Below are positions 8,479-16,460 of a stretch of 44,939 nucleotides of DNA, piece by piece; position 1 is the stretch's first letter, and each line of letters starts with the position of its first letter. The notes under the pieces were generated by a model. That model did not search any database. It had not been told where the DNA came from and saw only the letters and a list, made by a program, of their open reading frames with translations. A program made the translations under genes and the position numbers. Source of the stretch: Prevotella sp. CAG:732 (GTDB lineage: Bacteria; Bacteroidota; Bacteroidia; Bacteroidales; Bacteroidaceae); contig FR893288.1 of the NCBI GenBank assembly GCA_000436035.1, positions 12,669 to 57,607 on the forward strand, given 5' to 3'.

Positions 8479-9525
8479 CTATTTGATACCTCTTTCGTTG
8501 AGTGCCTTGCTGTATCGGGCTGCATTTTGCAGATGCTCTTGGTAGGTACGAGCGAAATTGTGGGTTCCGCTGAAGTCTTCCTTGGCACACATATAGAGGT
8601 AGTCGTGATGCACGTGATTCAGCACTGCATCGATGCCCGCGATGGATGGAATACGGATAGGCCCTGGAGGCAAACCGGTATTCTTATAGGTATTGTAAGG
8701 ACTGTTGATATGCAAGAGATTGTTGTAGATTCTCTTGAGTTCAAACTTCTTCCAAGCGAACTTGATGGTTGGGTCGGCTTGCAGAGGCATACCGTTAGGG
8801 TACTCGGCATCACGGAAGGTGAGTCGGTTGTAATACATGCCAGCCACCATCGGTTTCTCGGCGTTGTTGGCTGTCTCCTCATCCACGATGCTTGCCAGGG
8901 TGATCACCTGGTTAGGCGTGAGGTTCATGTTCTTCGCCTTTTCCGTGCGCTCGAAGTTCCAGAACTTCTTGCTTTCCTTCTGCATACGGTCGAGGAGTTT
9001 TTCGAGAGATACATTCCAATAAATATCGTATGTGTTAGGGATGAACATACAGGCGATGGTGGCGGTATCATAGCCGTACTTCTCGCAGGTTGCCTCATCA
9101 TAGAGTGCACGACTGATGGTGGCACTGTCCAGCATGAGTTTCTTGCTGAGTTCGGCAGCCAACTTGTCCATGGTTCTCACCGAAGGAACAGTGAGGTTGA
9201 CAGGCGATTGCAATCCATTCTTCAGATGACGCCAAGTCTTGAGAGCGCCTTCACCCGGATTGATGGCATAGCGACCGGTGCGGATATGCTCGGCATAACT
9301 GGAATGCTGGGTAAAGGTATGAAAAGCCTGGAAAGGGATGTTGTTGGCGATAGGGCGCAACTTGTTATACACTGAGTCGATGTTGTCGTCTTCGTCAATA
9401 TATACATATTGAGTCTTTGAGCTTTTCGAAAAGGATGAAAAGCAATACAGGAACACTAAGCCAATAGCGATCAATAAGCAGGCTCCTGCGCCATAGATGT
9501 AGAGCTGATAAGCTTTCTTTTTCAT
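8479..9525 (-). CDS. mltG: Endolytic transglycosylase MltG (YceG-like)
   Basis: An inner-membrane lytic transglycosylase that cleaves nascent glycan strands and is thought to act as a terminase for peptidoglycan elongation. The 348-residue protein has one N-terminal membrane anchor (about 8-31) followed by a LysM-like/YceG domain. Recognisable landmarks are FIPNTYDIYW (162-171), the active-site block ITLASIVDEETA (208-219), LQADPT near 245, and the YNTYKNTGLPPGPI segment near 275-288. The residue that usually aligns with the catalytic Glu of ASIVEKET appears to be Asp215 here, a conservative change. The gene is divergent from the HAD phosphatase and has a full promoter at 9558-9589. Confidence 0.92.
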   Translation of the reverse strand: MKKKAYQLYIYGAGACLLIAIGLVFLYCFSSFSKSSKTQYVYIDEDDNIDSVYNKLRPIANNIPFQAFHTFTQHSSYAEHIRTGRYAINPGEGALKTWRHLKNGLQSPVNLTVPSVRTMDKLAAELSKKLMLDSATISRALYDEATCEKYGYDTATIACMFIPNTYDIYWNVSLEKLLDRMQKESKKFWNFERTEKAKNMNLTPNQVITLASIVDEETANNAEKPMVAGMYYNRLTFRDAEYPNGMPLQADPTIKFAWKKFELKRIYNNLLHINSPYNTYKNTGLPPGPIRIPSIAGIDAVLNHVHHDYLYMCAKEDFSGTHNFARTYQEHLQNAARYSKALNERGIK

Positions 9526-9557
9526 TGTGCTTTCTTCTTGTTTAAATAATAATGGTG

Positions 9558-9589
9558 CAAAAGTACACTAAATATGGCAAACTGCCAAA
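9558..9589 (-). promoter_or_regulatory. mltG promoter
   Basis: On the minus strand, TTTG (9586-9589), 20 bp and TACTTTTG (9558-9565) match the consensus. The -33 box lies within overlapping inverted repeats TGGCA/TGCCA/TGGCA at 9575-9597. Confidence 0.7.
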
Positions 9590-9627
9590 TATTGGCATTA
9601 AAAATAGGTTAATTCTTTTTACTATTC

Positions 9628-9659
9628 CTTGTTGCTCTCTACAATTTTCAGTAACTTTG
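9628..9659 (+). promoter_or_regulatory. Promoter of the HAD phosphatase gene
   Basis: CTTG (9628-9631, near-consensus -33), 20 bp and TAACTTTG (9652-9659), 29 bp before the start at 9689. It is divergent from the mltG promoter. Confidence 0.6.
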
Positions 9660-9688
9660 CGCCGGATTTTAAAATATGATACAGAATC

Positions 9689-10384
9689 ATGGAAAAGAAT
9701 GTAACATGCGATTCAATGACACAGAATGAAAAAGGATGGGAAGTCCAGTTCAATTACGACACGTATGTATTTGACTTGGATGGTACCTTGCTTTCTACTC
9801 TCGGCGATTTGGCTGCAAGCTGCAATCATGCCTTGCGTGCCAATGGGATGCCAGAGCGAACGATAGATGAGGTAAGAAGATTTGTGGGTAACGGTGTCAA
9901 GAAATTGATGGAGCGTGCCATCCCTGGCGGGTTGGACAATCCGCTCTTTGAGAAGACCTTTGCTGATTTCCGTCAGCATTATATGCACCATAATTTGGAT
10001 ACCACTTGTCCTTATCCTGGAGTGATGGAAATGCTGGAGAGTCTGCGTAGCCGTGGCAAGAAAGTGGCTGTGGTCAGCAATAAGTTCTATGCGGCTACCC
10101 AAGCCTTGTGCAAGCATTTCTTTGGCGACTTGGTGGATGTGGCGATAGGAGAGCGTGAGGGCATCCGCAAGAAACCGGCTCCCGATACCGTGAACGAGGC
10201 GCTTGCCCAAATGAACGTGGGGAAGGAAAGAGCCGTCTATATCGGCGATAGCGATGTGGATATCATGACAGCTAACAACTGTGGTATGCCTTGTATCAGT
10301 GTGCTTTGGGGATTCCGCGACTATGACTTCTTGGTAGGGCACGGCGCTACCATCTTTGTCACGTCGCCTTTGCAGTTGAAATGA
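9689..10384 (+). CDS. HAD family hydrolase, probable phosphoglycolate phosphatase
   Basis: A 231-residue haloacid-dehalogenase phosphatase of the Gph/PGP subgroup, cytosolic and Mg-dependent. Motif I is FDLDGTLL (Asp29 nucleophile and Asp31 acid/base), motif II is AVVSNK near 125, motif III Lys lies in REGIRKKPAP near 155, and motif IV is IGDSDVDIMTA near 183. A small helical cap follows motif I (residues about 36-100). Phosphoglycolate is the usual substrate of this subgroup, but many such enzymes are broad, so the exact substrate is not certain. A second Met at residue 10 could be the true start, since the first residues are polar and poorly conserved. It is transcribed alone, with its own promoter and terminator. 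Confidence 0.88.
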   Translation: MEKNVTCDSMTQNEKGWEVQFNYDTYVFDLDGTLLSTLGDLAASCNHALRANGMPERTIDEVRRFVGNGVKKLMERAIPGGLDNPLFEKTFADFRQHYMHHNLDTTCPYPGVMEMLESLRSRGKKVAVVSNKFYAATQALCKHFFGDLVDVAIGEREGIRKKPAPDTVNEALAQMNVGKERAVYIGDSDVDIMTANNCGMPCISVLWGFRDYDFLVGHGATIFVTSPLQLK

Positions 10385-10398
10385 TGAAGCGGAAAAAT

Positions 10399-10446
10399 AA
10401 AAAGTATTTGCTTAAGAGCCTATGTGCTCTATAGCAAATACTTTTT
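10399..10446. terminator. Terminator of the HAD phosphatase gene
   Basis: The 14-nt arms at 10399-10412 and 10433-10446 pair perfectly, with a further inner 5-bp helix (10415-10419 with 10426-10430). A-rich and T-rich flanks allow use in both directions. Confidence 0.8.
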
Positions 10447-10497
10447 ATGGTTCATATCCAAAGCTCATGATGTACTCCGCCCGAAGGAGTCTCGCAA

Positions 10498-10572
10498 TCA
10501 CAACGTATGCTTTTCTACGAAGTCCAATACTACATTCTTGTACGATTCCGAGATAGGAATGCCAGTCTCACC
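10498..10572 (-). pseudogene. Detached C-terminus of the LytTR response regulator
   Basis: Directly after the TAA that ends the regulator, the same frame stays open for 24 codons and ends with TGA at 10498-10500. It encodes GETGIPISES followed by YKNVVLDFVEKHTL, which is the usual end of a LytTR domain (the final strand and helix, as in 'IPISESYK'). The gene therefore once extended to about 235 residues, and one stop codon separates the parts. Confidence 0.8.
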
Positions 10573-11205
10573 TTAATACAACTTTGACTTGTCGGTGTAG
10601 TCAAACAAGTCGAAGTTGGCGATAAACGAACGGTGGATTCTCTTGAACTTATTTTTGGGAAGTTGCTCTTCCAATTTGCGCATGTTCATCAGTGTGATGA
10701 CGTTCGGCTTGTTGTTGAGGTGGAACTTCACGTAGTCTTTCACGCACTCCACGAAGAGAATGTCATCAAAGTTGATGCGGATGTATTTGTAGTCGCTCTT
10801 CACAAACATATAGCCGTCTCTTCGGATAGGGTCTGCTCCCTCCACGTCGCACATATAGTTCTTGATCCTCTCCACGCAAGCCTCGAAGTTGTTGTAGCTG
10901 ACAGGCTTGAGCAAGTAGTCGAAACCGCCCGACTTATAACCGTCTATGGCATACTCGGTGAAAGCCGTCACGAAGACGATCTTGGTAGTCTTAGGCAACA
11001 TCTTGGCAAGTTCCAAGCCGCTCAGTCGTTGCATACGAATGCCTAGAAACAGCAGGTCGATGGTGTTGTCTCTAAATCCCTTCATAGCATCCACTGCATC
11101 TGTGTAGCCACCTGTCAAGTGCAGGTAGGATAGCTGTCCTATGTAATCTGTAAGGGTGGCAACCGACTCTGGGTCGTCGTCAACTATTGCGCAATTTATC
11201 TTCAT
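10573..11205 (-). CDS. LytTR-type response regulator, truncated and lacking its phospho-acceptor
   Basis: Receiver plus LytTR DNA-binding regulator, 210 residues, about 25 short of family length. The receiver (1-120) keeps the acidic pair (IVDDD, 8-11), Thr80 and Lys100. The Asp expected in 'DLLFLDIxMP' is Gly55 (codon GGC at 11041-11043), and the following Pro is also gone. The LytTR domain (about 135-210) runs to KSKLY and then meets an in-frame TAA, with the missing end encoded just beyond. Regulators of this type normally sit beside a LytS-like histidine kinase after ABC efflux operons in Bacteroidota; none is present here. A hairpin separates it from the permease gene upstream. It may be a decaying pseudogene or a phosphorylation-independent remnant. 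Confidence 0.85.
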   Translation of the reverse strand: MKINCAIVDDDPESVATLTDYIGQLSYLHLTGGYTDAVDAMKGFRDNTIDLLFLGIRMQRLSGLELAKMLPKTTKIVFVTAFTEYAIDGYKSGGFDYLLKPVSYNNFEACVERIKNYMCDVEGADPIRRDGYMFVKSDYKYIRINFDDILFVECVKDYVKFHLNNKPNVITLMNMRKLEEQLPKNKFKRIHRSFIANFDLFDYTDKSKLY

Positions 11206-11220
11206 GATTATACAATATAA

Positions 11221-11261
11221 AAAATGCTTTCATTGTTGCAATAACGCAATGAAAACATTTT
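11221..11261. terminator. Hairpin between the efflux permease gene and the response regulator
   Basis: The 15-nt arms (11221-11235, 11247-11261) pair with one mismatch. The minus-strand side is followed by a T run, as expected of a terminator after the permease gene. It lies only 16 bp before the regulator start, so the regulator needs readthrough or its own promoter. Confidence 0.7.
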
Positions 11262-11325
11262 TATTGTAAATATTTGCTACGAAAAGAAGAATATAATTCT
11301 CGACTTGTAGTGATTTTATTCCTAT

Positions 11326-12564
11326 TTATTCATATCGGATAGCCTCGATAGGGTCGAGTCGAGCCGCCTTCTTGGCAGGATACCATCCGAAGAATACACC
11401 GGTAAATGTACATACCGCAAAGCTCATGATGATGCTCCAAGGTTCTATCTGCGTAGCCACATGCAGGAACTGCTGGAGTGATACCGATATACTCACTCCC
11501 AGGATGACGCCGATGATACCACCCGTCACACTGAGCAATATCGCCTCTATCAAGAACTGGTTGAGGATGTCCACGCCCCTGGCTCCCACACTCATGCGAA
11601 GACCTATCTCACGGGTTCGCTCAGTAACGCTCACGTACATGATGTTCATGATACCGATACCACCCACGATGAGCGAGATACCTGCCACACTGCCCAAGAG
11701 GATAGTGATGGTGGACATGGTGGAGTTCATCATACTGGAGATTTCTTCCTGCGAACGGATATTGAAGTCGTCCTCATCGCCCTCGGTGGTTTCCGTAGCA
11801 TCCTTCAACTTGTGGGTGCGGCGGAGTATCTGGCTGATTTGGTCTTGTGCCGGTTCTGATGCTTCCTCGGTGATGGCGGAGCAGACGATTTCGCTGAGAT
11901 AGGTCTGCGCCAAGATACGTTTCATCACAGTGGTGTAAGGGGCGAGCACCAGGTCGTCCTGGTCCATACCCATACTGTTGTAACCCTTCTTCTGAAGAAC
12001 GCCGATGACACGGAATGGGATGCTATTGAAACGGACCACCCTTCCAATAGGGTCGCTGCCGTCTGGGAAAAGATAATCGACTACCGTCTGCCCCAAGATA
12101 CATACCTTCGCAGCCGCCTTGATGTCAGTGTCGGTGAACATCTCGCCGTCTGCTATCTTGAGTTGACGGATAGTCAGATAATCTTGGTTTACTCCATAGA
12201 TGCTACTCTGGGTATTGTTGTTGCCATTGATCCATTGTCCGTTGCTGCTCACTGTAGGTGAGATGGCGGAGATATAATTACATTCATCCTTGATGGCTTG
12301 GTAGTCGGTTTGCTTCAAGGTCTCCATGGAGGAGGCATCTTGTCGCACGCCGCCACGCATGTCGGCACCCGGGTGAATCATAATCATATTGGATCCCATC
12401 TCGGCGATGTTGGCCTTGATGCTTGCCTTACTTCCCTGACCGATGGCAAGCATAGTAATCACGGAGGCGATACCGATGATGATGCCGAGTGCCGTCAGGA
12501 AGGAACGCATCTTGTTGGCTGCGATCGCACGGATGGCTATTTTGAAAAGATTCTGATAATTCAT
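11326..12564 (-). CDS. MacB-like ABC transporter permease
   Basis: A 412-residue inner-membrane permease of the MacB/FtsX family. The first membrane helix is at about 17-40 (MRSFLTALGIIIGIASVITM). A large periplasmic MacB-PCD domain (about 45-270) follows, then three C-terminal helices near 283-310, 335-365 and 375-400. The family motif GIGIMNIMYVSVTERTREIG (about 307-326) is intact. Together with the ATPase 21 bp upstream, the adaptor and TolC it forms a MacAB-TolC type tripartite exporter. Such systems move macrolides, peptides, haem precursors or lipids. The substrate here is unknown. A hairpin terminator follows the gene. Confidence 0.92.
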   Translation of the reverse strand: MNYQNLFKIAIRAIAANKMRSFLTALGIIIGIASVITMLAIGQGSKASIKANIAEMGSNMIMIHPGADMRGGVRQDASSMETLKQTDYQAIKDECNYISAISPTVSSNGQWINGNNNTQSSIYGVNQDYLTIRQLKIADGEMFTDTDIKAAAKVCILGQTVVDYLFPDGSDPIGRVVRFNSIPFRVIGVLQKKGYNSMGMDQDDLVLAPYTTVMKRILAQTYLSEIVCSAITEEASEPAQDQISQILRRTHKLKDATETTEGDEDDFNIRSQEEISSMMNSTMSTITILLGSVAGISLIVGGIGIMNIMYVSVTERTREIGLRMSVGARGVDILNQFLIEAILLSVTGGIIGVILGVSISVSLQQFLHVATQIEPWSIIMSFAVCTFTGVFFGWYPAKKAARLDPIEAIRYE

Positions 12565-12585
12565 CCTAATTCTTAATTAAAAAGA

Positions 12586-13359
12586 TTATTCGTCCGTATT
12601 CTTAGGCAGTGCAGCGAGTCCTTCGGCAGCCGAGAGGATGTGGTCGTTGTAGGAGTCGCTGATGATATGTCCGTCTCGCAGTTCGATGTTGCGACTGGAA
12701 TACTTGGCGATGTCGGGGTTGTGGGTCACGAAGATGATGGTGCGTCCCTCGGCGTGTAACTTCTGGAAGAGCACCAAGATCTCGAAACTCGTTCGGGTGT
12801 CCAGGTTACCCGTAGCCTCATCTGCGAGGATGACAGCAGGGTCGTTGACCAGGGCACGGGCGATGGCGACACGTTGCATCTGACCACCCGACATCTGGTT
12901 GCTCTTGTGATAGAGGCGTTCCCCCAATCCCACAGCCTTCAAGGCTTCGATGGCTCTGCGCTTTCTCTCCTCCGTACCTACCGACGTATTGTACATCAAA
13001 GGCAGTTCTACGTTCTCCACGCTTGTCGTCTTCGGCAACAAGTTGTAGTTCTGGAAGATGAATCCTATCTTGCGATTTCTGAGGATGGCTCTGTCGTTGC
13101 GTGACATCGTGCGCACGCTGACCCCATCCAAGTAATATTCGCCGCTGGAAGGTGTGTCGAGACAACCCAACTGGTTGAGAAGAGTAGATTTACCGGAACC
13201 CGACTTACCCATGATGGTGACAAACTCACCCTCGTATATCTTGAAGCTCACTCCCTTGAGGGCATGAACGACCTCATCGCCCACCAGGAAGTTACGCTTC
13301 ACATTGTCGAGTTCGATGACCACCTTCTTCCCATTGTTATCTTTTGAATCAGTCATCAT
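12586..13359 (-). CDS. MacB-like ABC transporter ATP-binding protein
   Basis: A 257-residue ATPase that powers the efflux permease encoded just downstream. Walker A is GKSGSGKST (51-59), the Q-loop is FIFQNYNLLPK near 105, the ABC signature is MSGGQMQRVA near 156, and Walker B is VILADEATGNLD near 178, with the H-loop in FVTHNPDIAKYSSR near 213. This is the LolD/MacB subgroup layout. The start could be either of two adjacent Met codons. It is the third gene of the tolC-adaptor-ATPase-permease operon. The 89-bp gap before it contains an AT-rich ACCTTATTATATAT motif seen elsewhere in the window. Confidence 0.93.
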   Translation of the reverse strand: MMTDSKDNNGKKVVIELDNVKRNFLVGDEVVHALKGVSFKIYEGEFVTIMGKSGSGKSTLLNQLGCLDTPSSGEYYLDGVSVRTMSRNDRAILRNRKIGFIFQNYNLLPKTTSVENVELPLMYNTSVGTEERKRRAIEALKAVGLGERLYHKSNQMSGGQMQRVAIARALVNDPAVILADEATGNLDTRTSFEILVLFQKLHAEGRTIIFVTHNPDIAKYSSRNIELRDGHIISDSYNDHILSAAEGLAALPKNTDE

Positions 13360-13448
13360 TTCTTGTTGTTTATTCGATGTCTATCATGCCTTCACTTCAT
13401 CTGACAGCTGAAATGTAGTGTGATTACACCTTATTATATATTATAACT

Positions 13449-14627
13449 TTACTTCTTCTTTCTAGGACCAGGACCGCTGATGAGTCCTTGGCTCTGCTGC
13501 TGGTCATCATCTGTTTCAGGCACATTGACCACAATCTCAGTGACGATGCTCTGACCAGCCTTTACACCGCTGATAATCTGGGTGTGGGTGGCATCGCTCT
13601 GTCCGATGTTGACAGGATGTGCGGTCAAGGTCTTGTCATTGAGAGTCCAAACCTTGTTCTTGCCCTTGCAATCTACGATCTTCATGTCCTTGCCCACAGT
13701 CTCCTTGGTAGGAGTGAAGCGGAGAGCCTTGTTAGGTACGCTGAGCACGTTAGGCTGTTCCTTGGTGAAGATGGTGACGTTGGCTGTCAAACCCGGTTTC
13801 AATTTGAGGTCGGCGTTAGGGGCACTGATCACTACCTCATAGGTAACCACGTTGTTGGTGGTGGTAGCTTCCAAGCGAACCTGCTTTACCACGCCCTCGA
13901 AGGTATCGTCAGGATAAGCATCCACGGTGAATGCCACACGGTTGCCCACTGCCACCTCACCTATATCAGCCTCATCCACGTCAGCCACTACCTGCATGTT
14001 GGTCAAGTCCTTGGCGATGGTGAACAGCTCAGGGGTGTTGAAGCTGGCAGCCACGGTCTGACCTTCCTCTACGCTCTTCGAAATCACGGTTCCGTCGATA
14101 GGCGAAGTGATGGTGGCATAGCCCAAGTTGGTCTGAGCCTTTTGCACGCTCTCCTTGGCAGTAGCCACTTGTTCCTTAGACTGGCGATAGGTGAGAAGTG
14201 CATTCTCGTAATCGTCGGCGCTTACCAGTCCTTTCTTGTAAAGCGTCTGGTAACGCTTCATGTTGGCGCTTTGATAACTCAAGTTGCTTTCAGCACTCGC
14301 AAGATTGGCCTTGGCGGTGTTGAGCTCGCTGGTCAAGTTGGTCTTGTCCAGTTCGGCAATCACCTGTCCTTTCTTTACGACAGAGTTGTAATCCACGTAA
14401 AGCTTGTTGACGATACCGCTCACCTGGGTACCGACGGTCACGCTCGTTACCGCCTCGATGGTGCCAGTGGCAGTGATACTGTTCTGAAGGGTGTGGGTAG
14501 CAACTTTCTCTTGCTTGAAGTTGATTTCCTCCTTCTCCTTGCCGCCTGATAGCAACCAAGCGACAATGGCGAGTATGACTACCACAATCATGGCAATCCA
14601 TACTTTGCTGAAATGTTTCGTTTTCAT
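13449..14627 (-). CDS. Periplasmic adaptor subunit of the efflux system (MacA/HlyD type)
   Basis: A 392-residue membrane-fusion protein linking the inner-membrane ABC pump to TolC. It starts with one N-terminal transmembrane anchor (about 10-28). A split biotinyl-lipoyl domain (GTIEAVTSVTVGTQVSG near 55-71 and ATITSPIDGTVISKSVEEG near 170-188) brackets a helical hairpin of about 75 residues rich in Ala, Ser and Gln. A beta-barrel and a membrane-proximal domain follow. The tail is Gln-rich and ends in Lys residues (GPGPRKKK). It is second in the operon, 66 bp after tolC. Confidence 0.92.
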   Translation of the reverse strand: MKTKHFSKVWIAMIVVVILAIVAWLLSGGKEKEEINFKQEKVATHTLQNSITATGTIEAVTSVTVGTQVSGIVNKLYVDYNSVVKKGQVIAELDKTNLTSELNTAKANLASAESNLSYQSANMKRYQTLYKKGLVSADDYENALLTYRQSKEQVATAKESVQKAQTNLGYATITSPIDGTVISKSVEEGQTVAASFNTPELFTIAKDLTNMQVVADVDEADIGEVAVGNRVAFTVDAYPDDTFEGVVKQVRLEATTTNNVVTYEVVISAPNADLKLKPGLTANVTIFTKEQPNVLSVPNKALRFTPTKETVGKDMKIVDCKGKNKVWTLNDKTLTAHPVNIGQSDATHTQIISGVKAGQSIVTEIVVNVPETDDDQQQSQGLISGPGPRKKK

Positions 14628-14693
14628 AAGTTTCTCTCTATAATTCCTTATTATGTGTTTGTTTTCCTTGAAGATATTTCGCTTGTTGGAGTC

Positions 14694-16031
14694 TTATTCT
14701 ACTCGTCCTGTCTTGTAGAAATTGAGCATGCCCATATTGAGGAGCGTCAAGTACTTCGACTGCAACTCGTTCTGCTGAGCTTTCAAGAGGTTGTCCTTGC
14801 CGGTGCGAAGTTCCACGATGTTCTTCAAGCCGAGTTTAAACTGCTCGCTCAGTAAGTCGTAAGAAGTCTTGGCACTCTCGGTCGAAGTCTTGGCTGCCTT
14901 AAACTGGCTCTGGTTGGTGTTGGCTTGCAACCAGTAGTTTTCGATGGTAGAATAGAGCTTCGTCTGCTGGTCTTTGAGGTCAAGCATACTGCTCTGTTTC
15001 TGAATGTTAGCCTTGTTGATTGCAGTTTTTGTTGCACGATTGTCACAGATGGGGATGCTGACGCTGATGCCGCCACCTACGCCAAAGTTCTGCTTGATCT
15101 GTGAGCCCCATCCATCCTTGTTCATGGAAGTGGTGCTGGTGGAGATTCCGGCATTGGCACTGATGGTAGGCAACTTGCCAGCCTTGGCGATGGCGATATT
15201 CAAGTCGCTCTGGTCTATCATGTTCTGGTAGCTCTTGATCTCAGGGCGAGTGTCGAGAGCAGAAGCATAGACGCTGTTCAGGCTAGGGATAGTGCCGAGA
15301 GCCTGTGCATCCGAAGCAGTTGGCACCACGATGTCGAAAGCCTCATCATTGGTGATTTGGAGCAACTCCTTGAGTTGTCTCTTGTAGTTCTTTACATTGC
15401 TTTCCGATTCCACGATGCTATACTCGTCTTGTGCTCTTTGCGCCGTGAGTTGGGCGAGGTCGGCTTGGCTCATCTTGCCTATCTTGACCATCTCCTTGCC
15501 ACGTTCCTCATTCTCGAGACTAGACTTGTAGCTCTCCTTGTTGACGTTGATGGCTTCTGTGGAGTAACAGATTTGGATGTAGAGCGTAGCGATTTGCTCT
15601 TGCAGGTTTTGGGCTTGGATGGCGGAGTCCAAGGCGGCAGCCTCCGTCGTGAGCTTGTTTAGCTTCACTTGGTTTCTGTTCTTGTTGCCATTCCAAATGG
15701 TATAGTTGCCAGCTACCGAATAGGTGCCGTTGTAATAAACCTTGTCGATGGATGACTTGGTGTAGCCATCTCCACTGATGCCGCTAGCCACCCATGGCGT
15801 ATAGTTGATGTTTTGGCTGGTGCTTGCTTGCAGCGAAGGCAACAGAGCGGCTTTCGACTGGAGGTAGTCTTCTTGCGCACTAGCTTTTTTCAATACCGTC
15901 TTCTGCAAAGAGATATTGTTTTCCAGTGCATAGTTGATACAATCTCTCAGCGTCCAGTGTTTGGCTTGCATCCCCAGAGGTGTGGTAGCTATCATCAAGC
16001 CAAGCAGTGCTTTTTTCGTTGTCATATTCAT
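14694..16031 (-). CDS. TolC family outer-membrane efflux protein
   Basis: A 445-residue outer-membrane channel component. The N-terminus has a signal peptide (MTTKKALLGLMIATTPLGMQA after the first two residues) and then the family opening WTLRDCINYALENNISL. Two repeats of long heptad-like helices follow, each closing on a short beta segment, as in TolC. GGGISVSIPICDN near 335 and LLSEQFKLGLKNIVELRTGK near 405-425 are typical of the second repeat. It is the first gene of the efflux operon, and the other components follow on the same strand. A TAATTTTG box at 16129-16136 (minus) could be part of its promoter. Confidence 0.92.
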   Translation of the reverse strand: MNMTTKKALLGLMIATTPLGMQAKHWTLRDCINYALENNISLQKTVLKKASAQEDYLQSKAALLPSLQASTSQNINYTPWVASGISGDGYTKSSIDKVYYNGTYSVAGNYTIWNGNKNRNQVKLNKLTTEAAALDSAIQAQNLQEQIATLYIQICYSTEAINVNKESYKSSLENEERGKEMVKIGKMSQADLAQLTAQRAQDEYSIVESESNVKNYKRQLKELLQITNDEAFDIVVPTASDAQALGTIPSLNSVYASALDTRPEIKSYQNMIDQSDLNIAIAKAGKLPTISANAGISTSTTSMNKDGWGSQIKQNFGVGGGISVSIPICDNRATKTAINKANIQKQSSMLDLKDQQTKLYSTIENYWLQANTNQSQFKAAKTSTESAKTSYDLLSEQFKLGLKNIVELRTGKDNLLKAQQNELQSKYLTLLNMGMLNFYKTGRVE

Positions 16032-16140
16032 ATTCGTGATTTTTTGTGATTTTGTCTTTTTAGACGGAACAGCGAGGCAATTAGTTTATTTGCCTAATAT
16101 TCATTTAACAATCATTTAGTAATAGATACAAAATTAAAAA

Positions 16141-16219
16141 GGCGTCTTCGCCTAGGGAAAAACTACGCTCCTAGATTCTTTCTCCGTCAGGAAAATTGTG
16201 ATGGAGAAATATCTAGGAG
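16141..16219 (+). promoter_or_regulatory. Hairpin-rich leader before the smalltalk gene
   Basis: A GGCG-TCTT-CGCC mini-hairpin (16141-16152) is followed by a long stem-loop at 16168-16219. The outer 9-bp stem is CTCCTAGAT/ATCTAGGAG and the inner 7-bp stem is TTTCTCC/GGAGAAA (16179-16185 with 16203-16209), with GTCA/TGAT continuing it. It lacks a T run, so it is not a plain terminator. It may be a structured 5' leader or a small RNA. Confidence 0.45.
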
Positions 16220-16268
16220 TGTGATGTTTTATTCGATGGTGATGTACATCGCCTCACTAGTGTCCACT

Positions 16269-16367
16269 ATGACTATCAACAAAAACGTTTGGAAGAACAT
16301 CATCCAGTTTCTCATCACAGTACTCACTGCTCTCGGCACTGCCTTCGGCGTAACGAGTTGCATGTAG
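16269..16367 (+). CDS. Smalltalk family micro-protein
   Basis: A 32-residue product, MTINKNVWKNIIQFLITV followed by LTALGTAFGVTSCM. This is the pattern of the Bacteroidota 'smalltalk' proteins: a short charged N-terminus with a conserved Trp, one hydrophobic helix (about 10-28), and a Cys just before the end. I recognise it from recall of the family, and its function is unknown. In-frame ATG and GTG codons upstream could extend it, but the family length fits the ATG at 16269. It sits alone between a long hairpin and the terminator shared with proS, facing away from tolC. Confidence 0.8.
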   Translation: MTINKNVWKNIIQFLITVLTALGTAFGVTSCM

Positions 16368-16394
16368 GAAGAAGAGACATCTCAAATGAAGAAT

Positions 16395-16444
16395 AAAAAA
16401 AAGCAAGAGATTAGGAGGATGCTCCTTTTCTCTTGCTTTTTTTT
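16395..16444. terminator. Bidirectional terminator between smalltalk and proS
   Basis: The 16-nt arms at 16395-16410 and 16429-16444 pair perfectly, with A8 at one end and T8 at the other and an inner AGGAG/CTCCT helix. Confidence 0.88.
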
Positions 16445-16460
16445 GTTGTATATTACTCTT

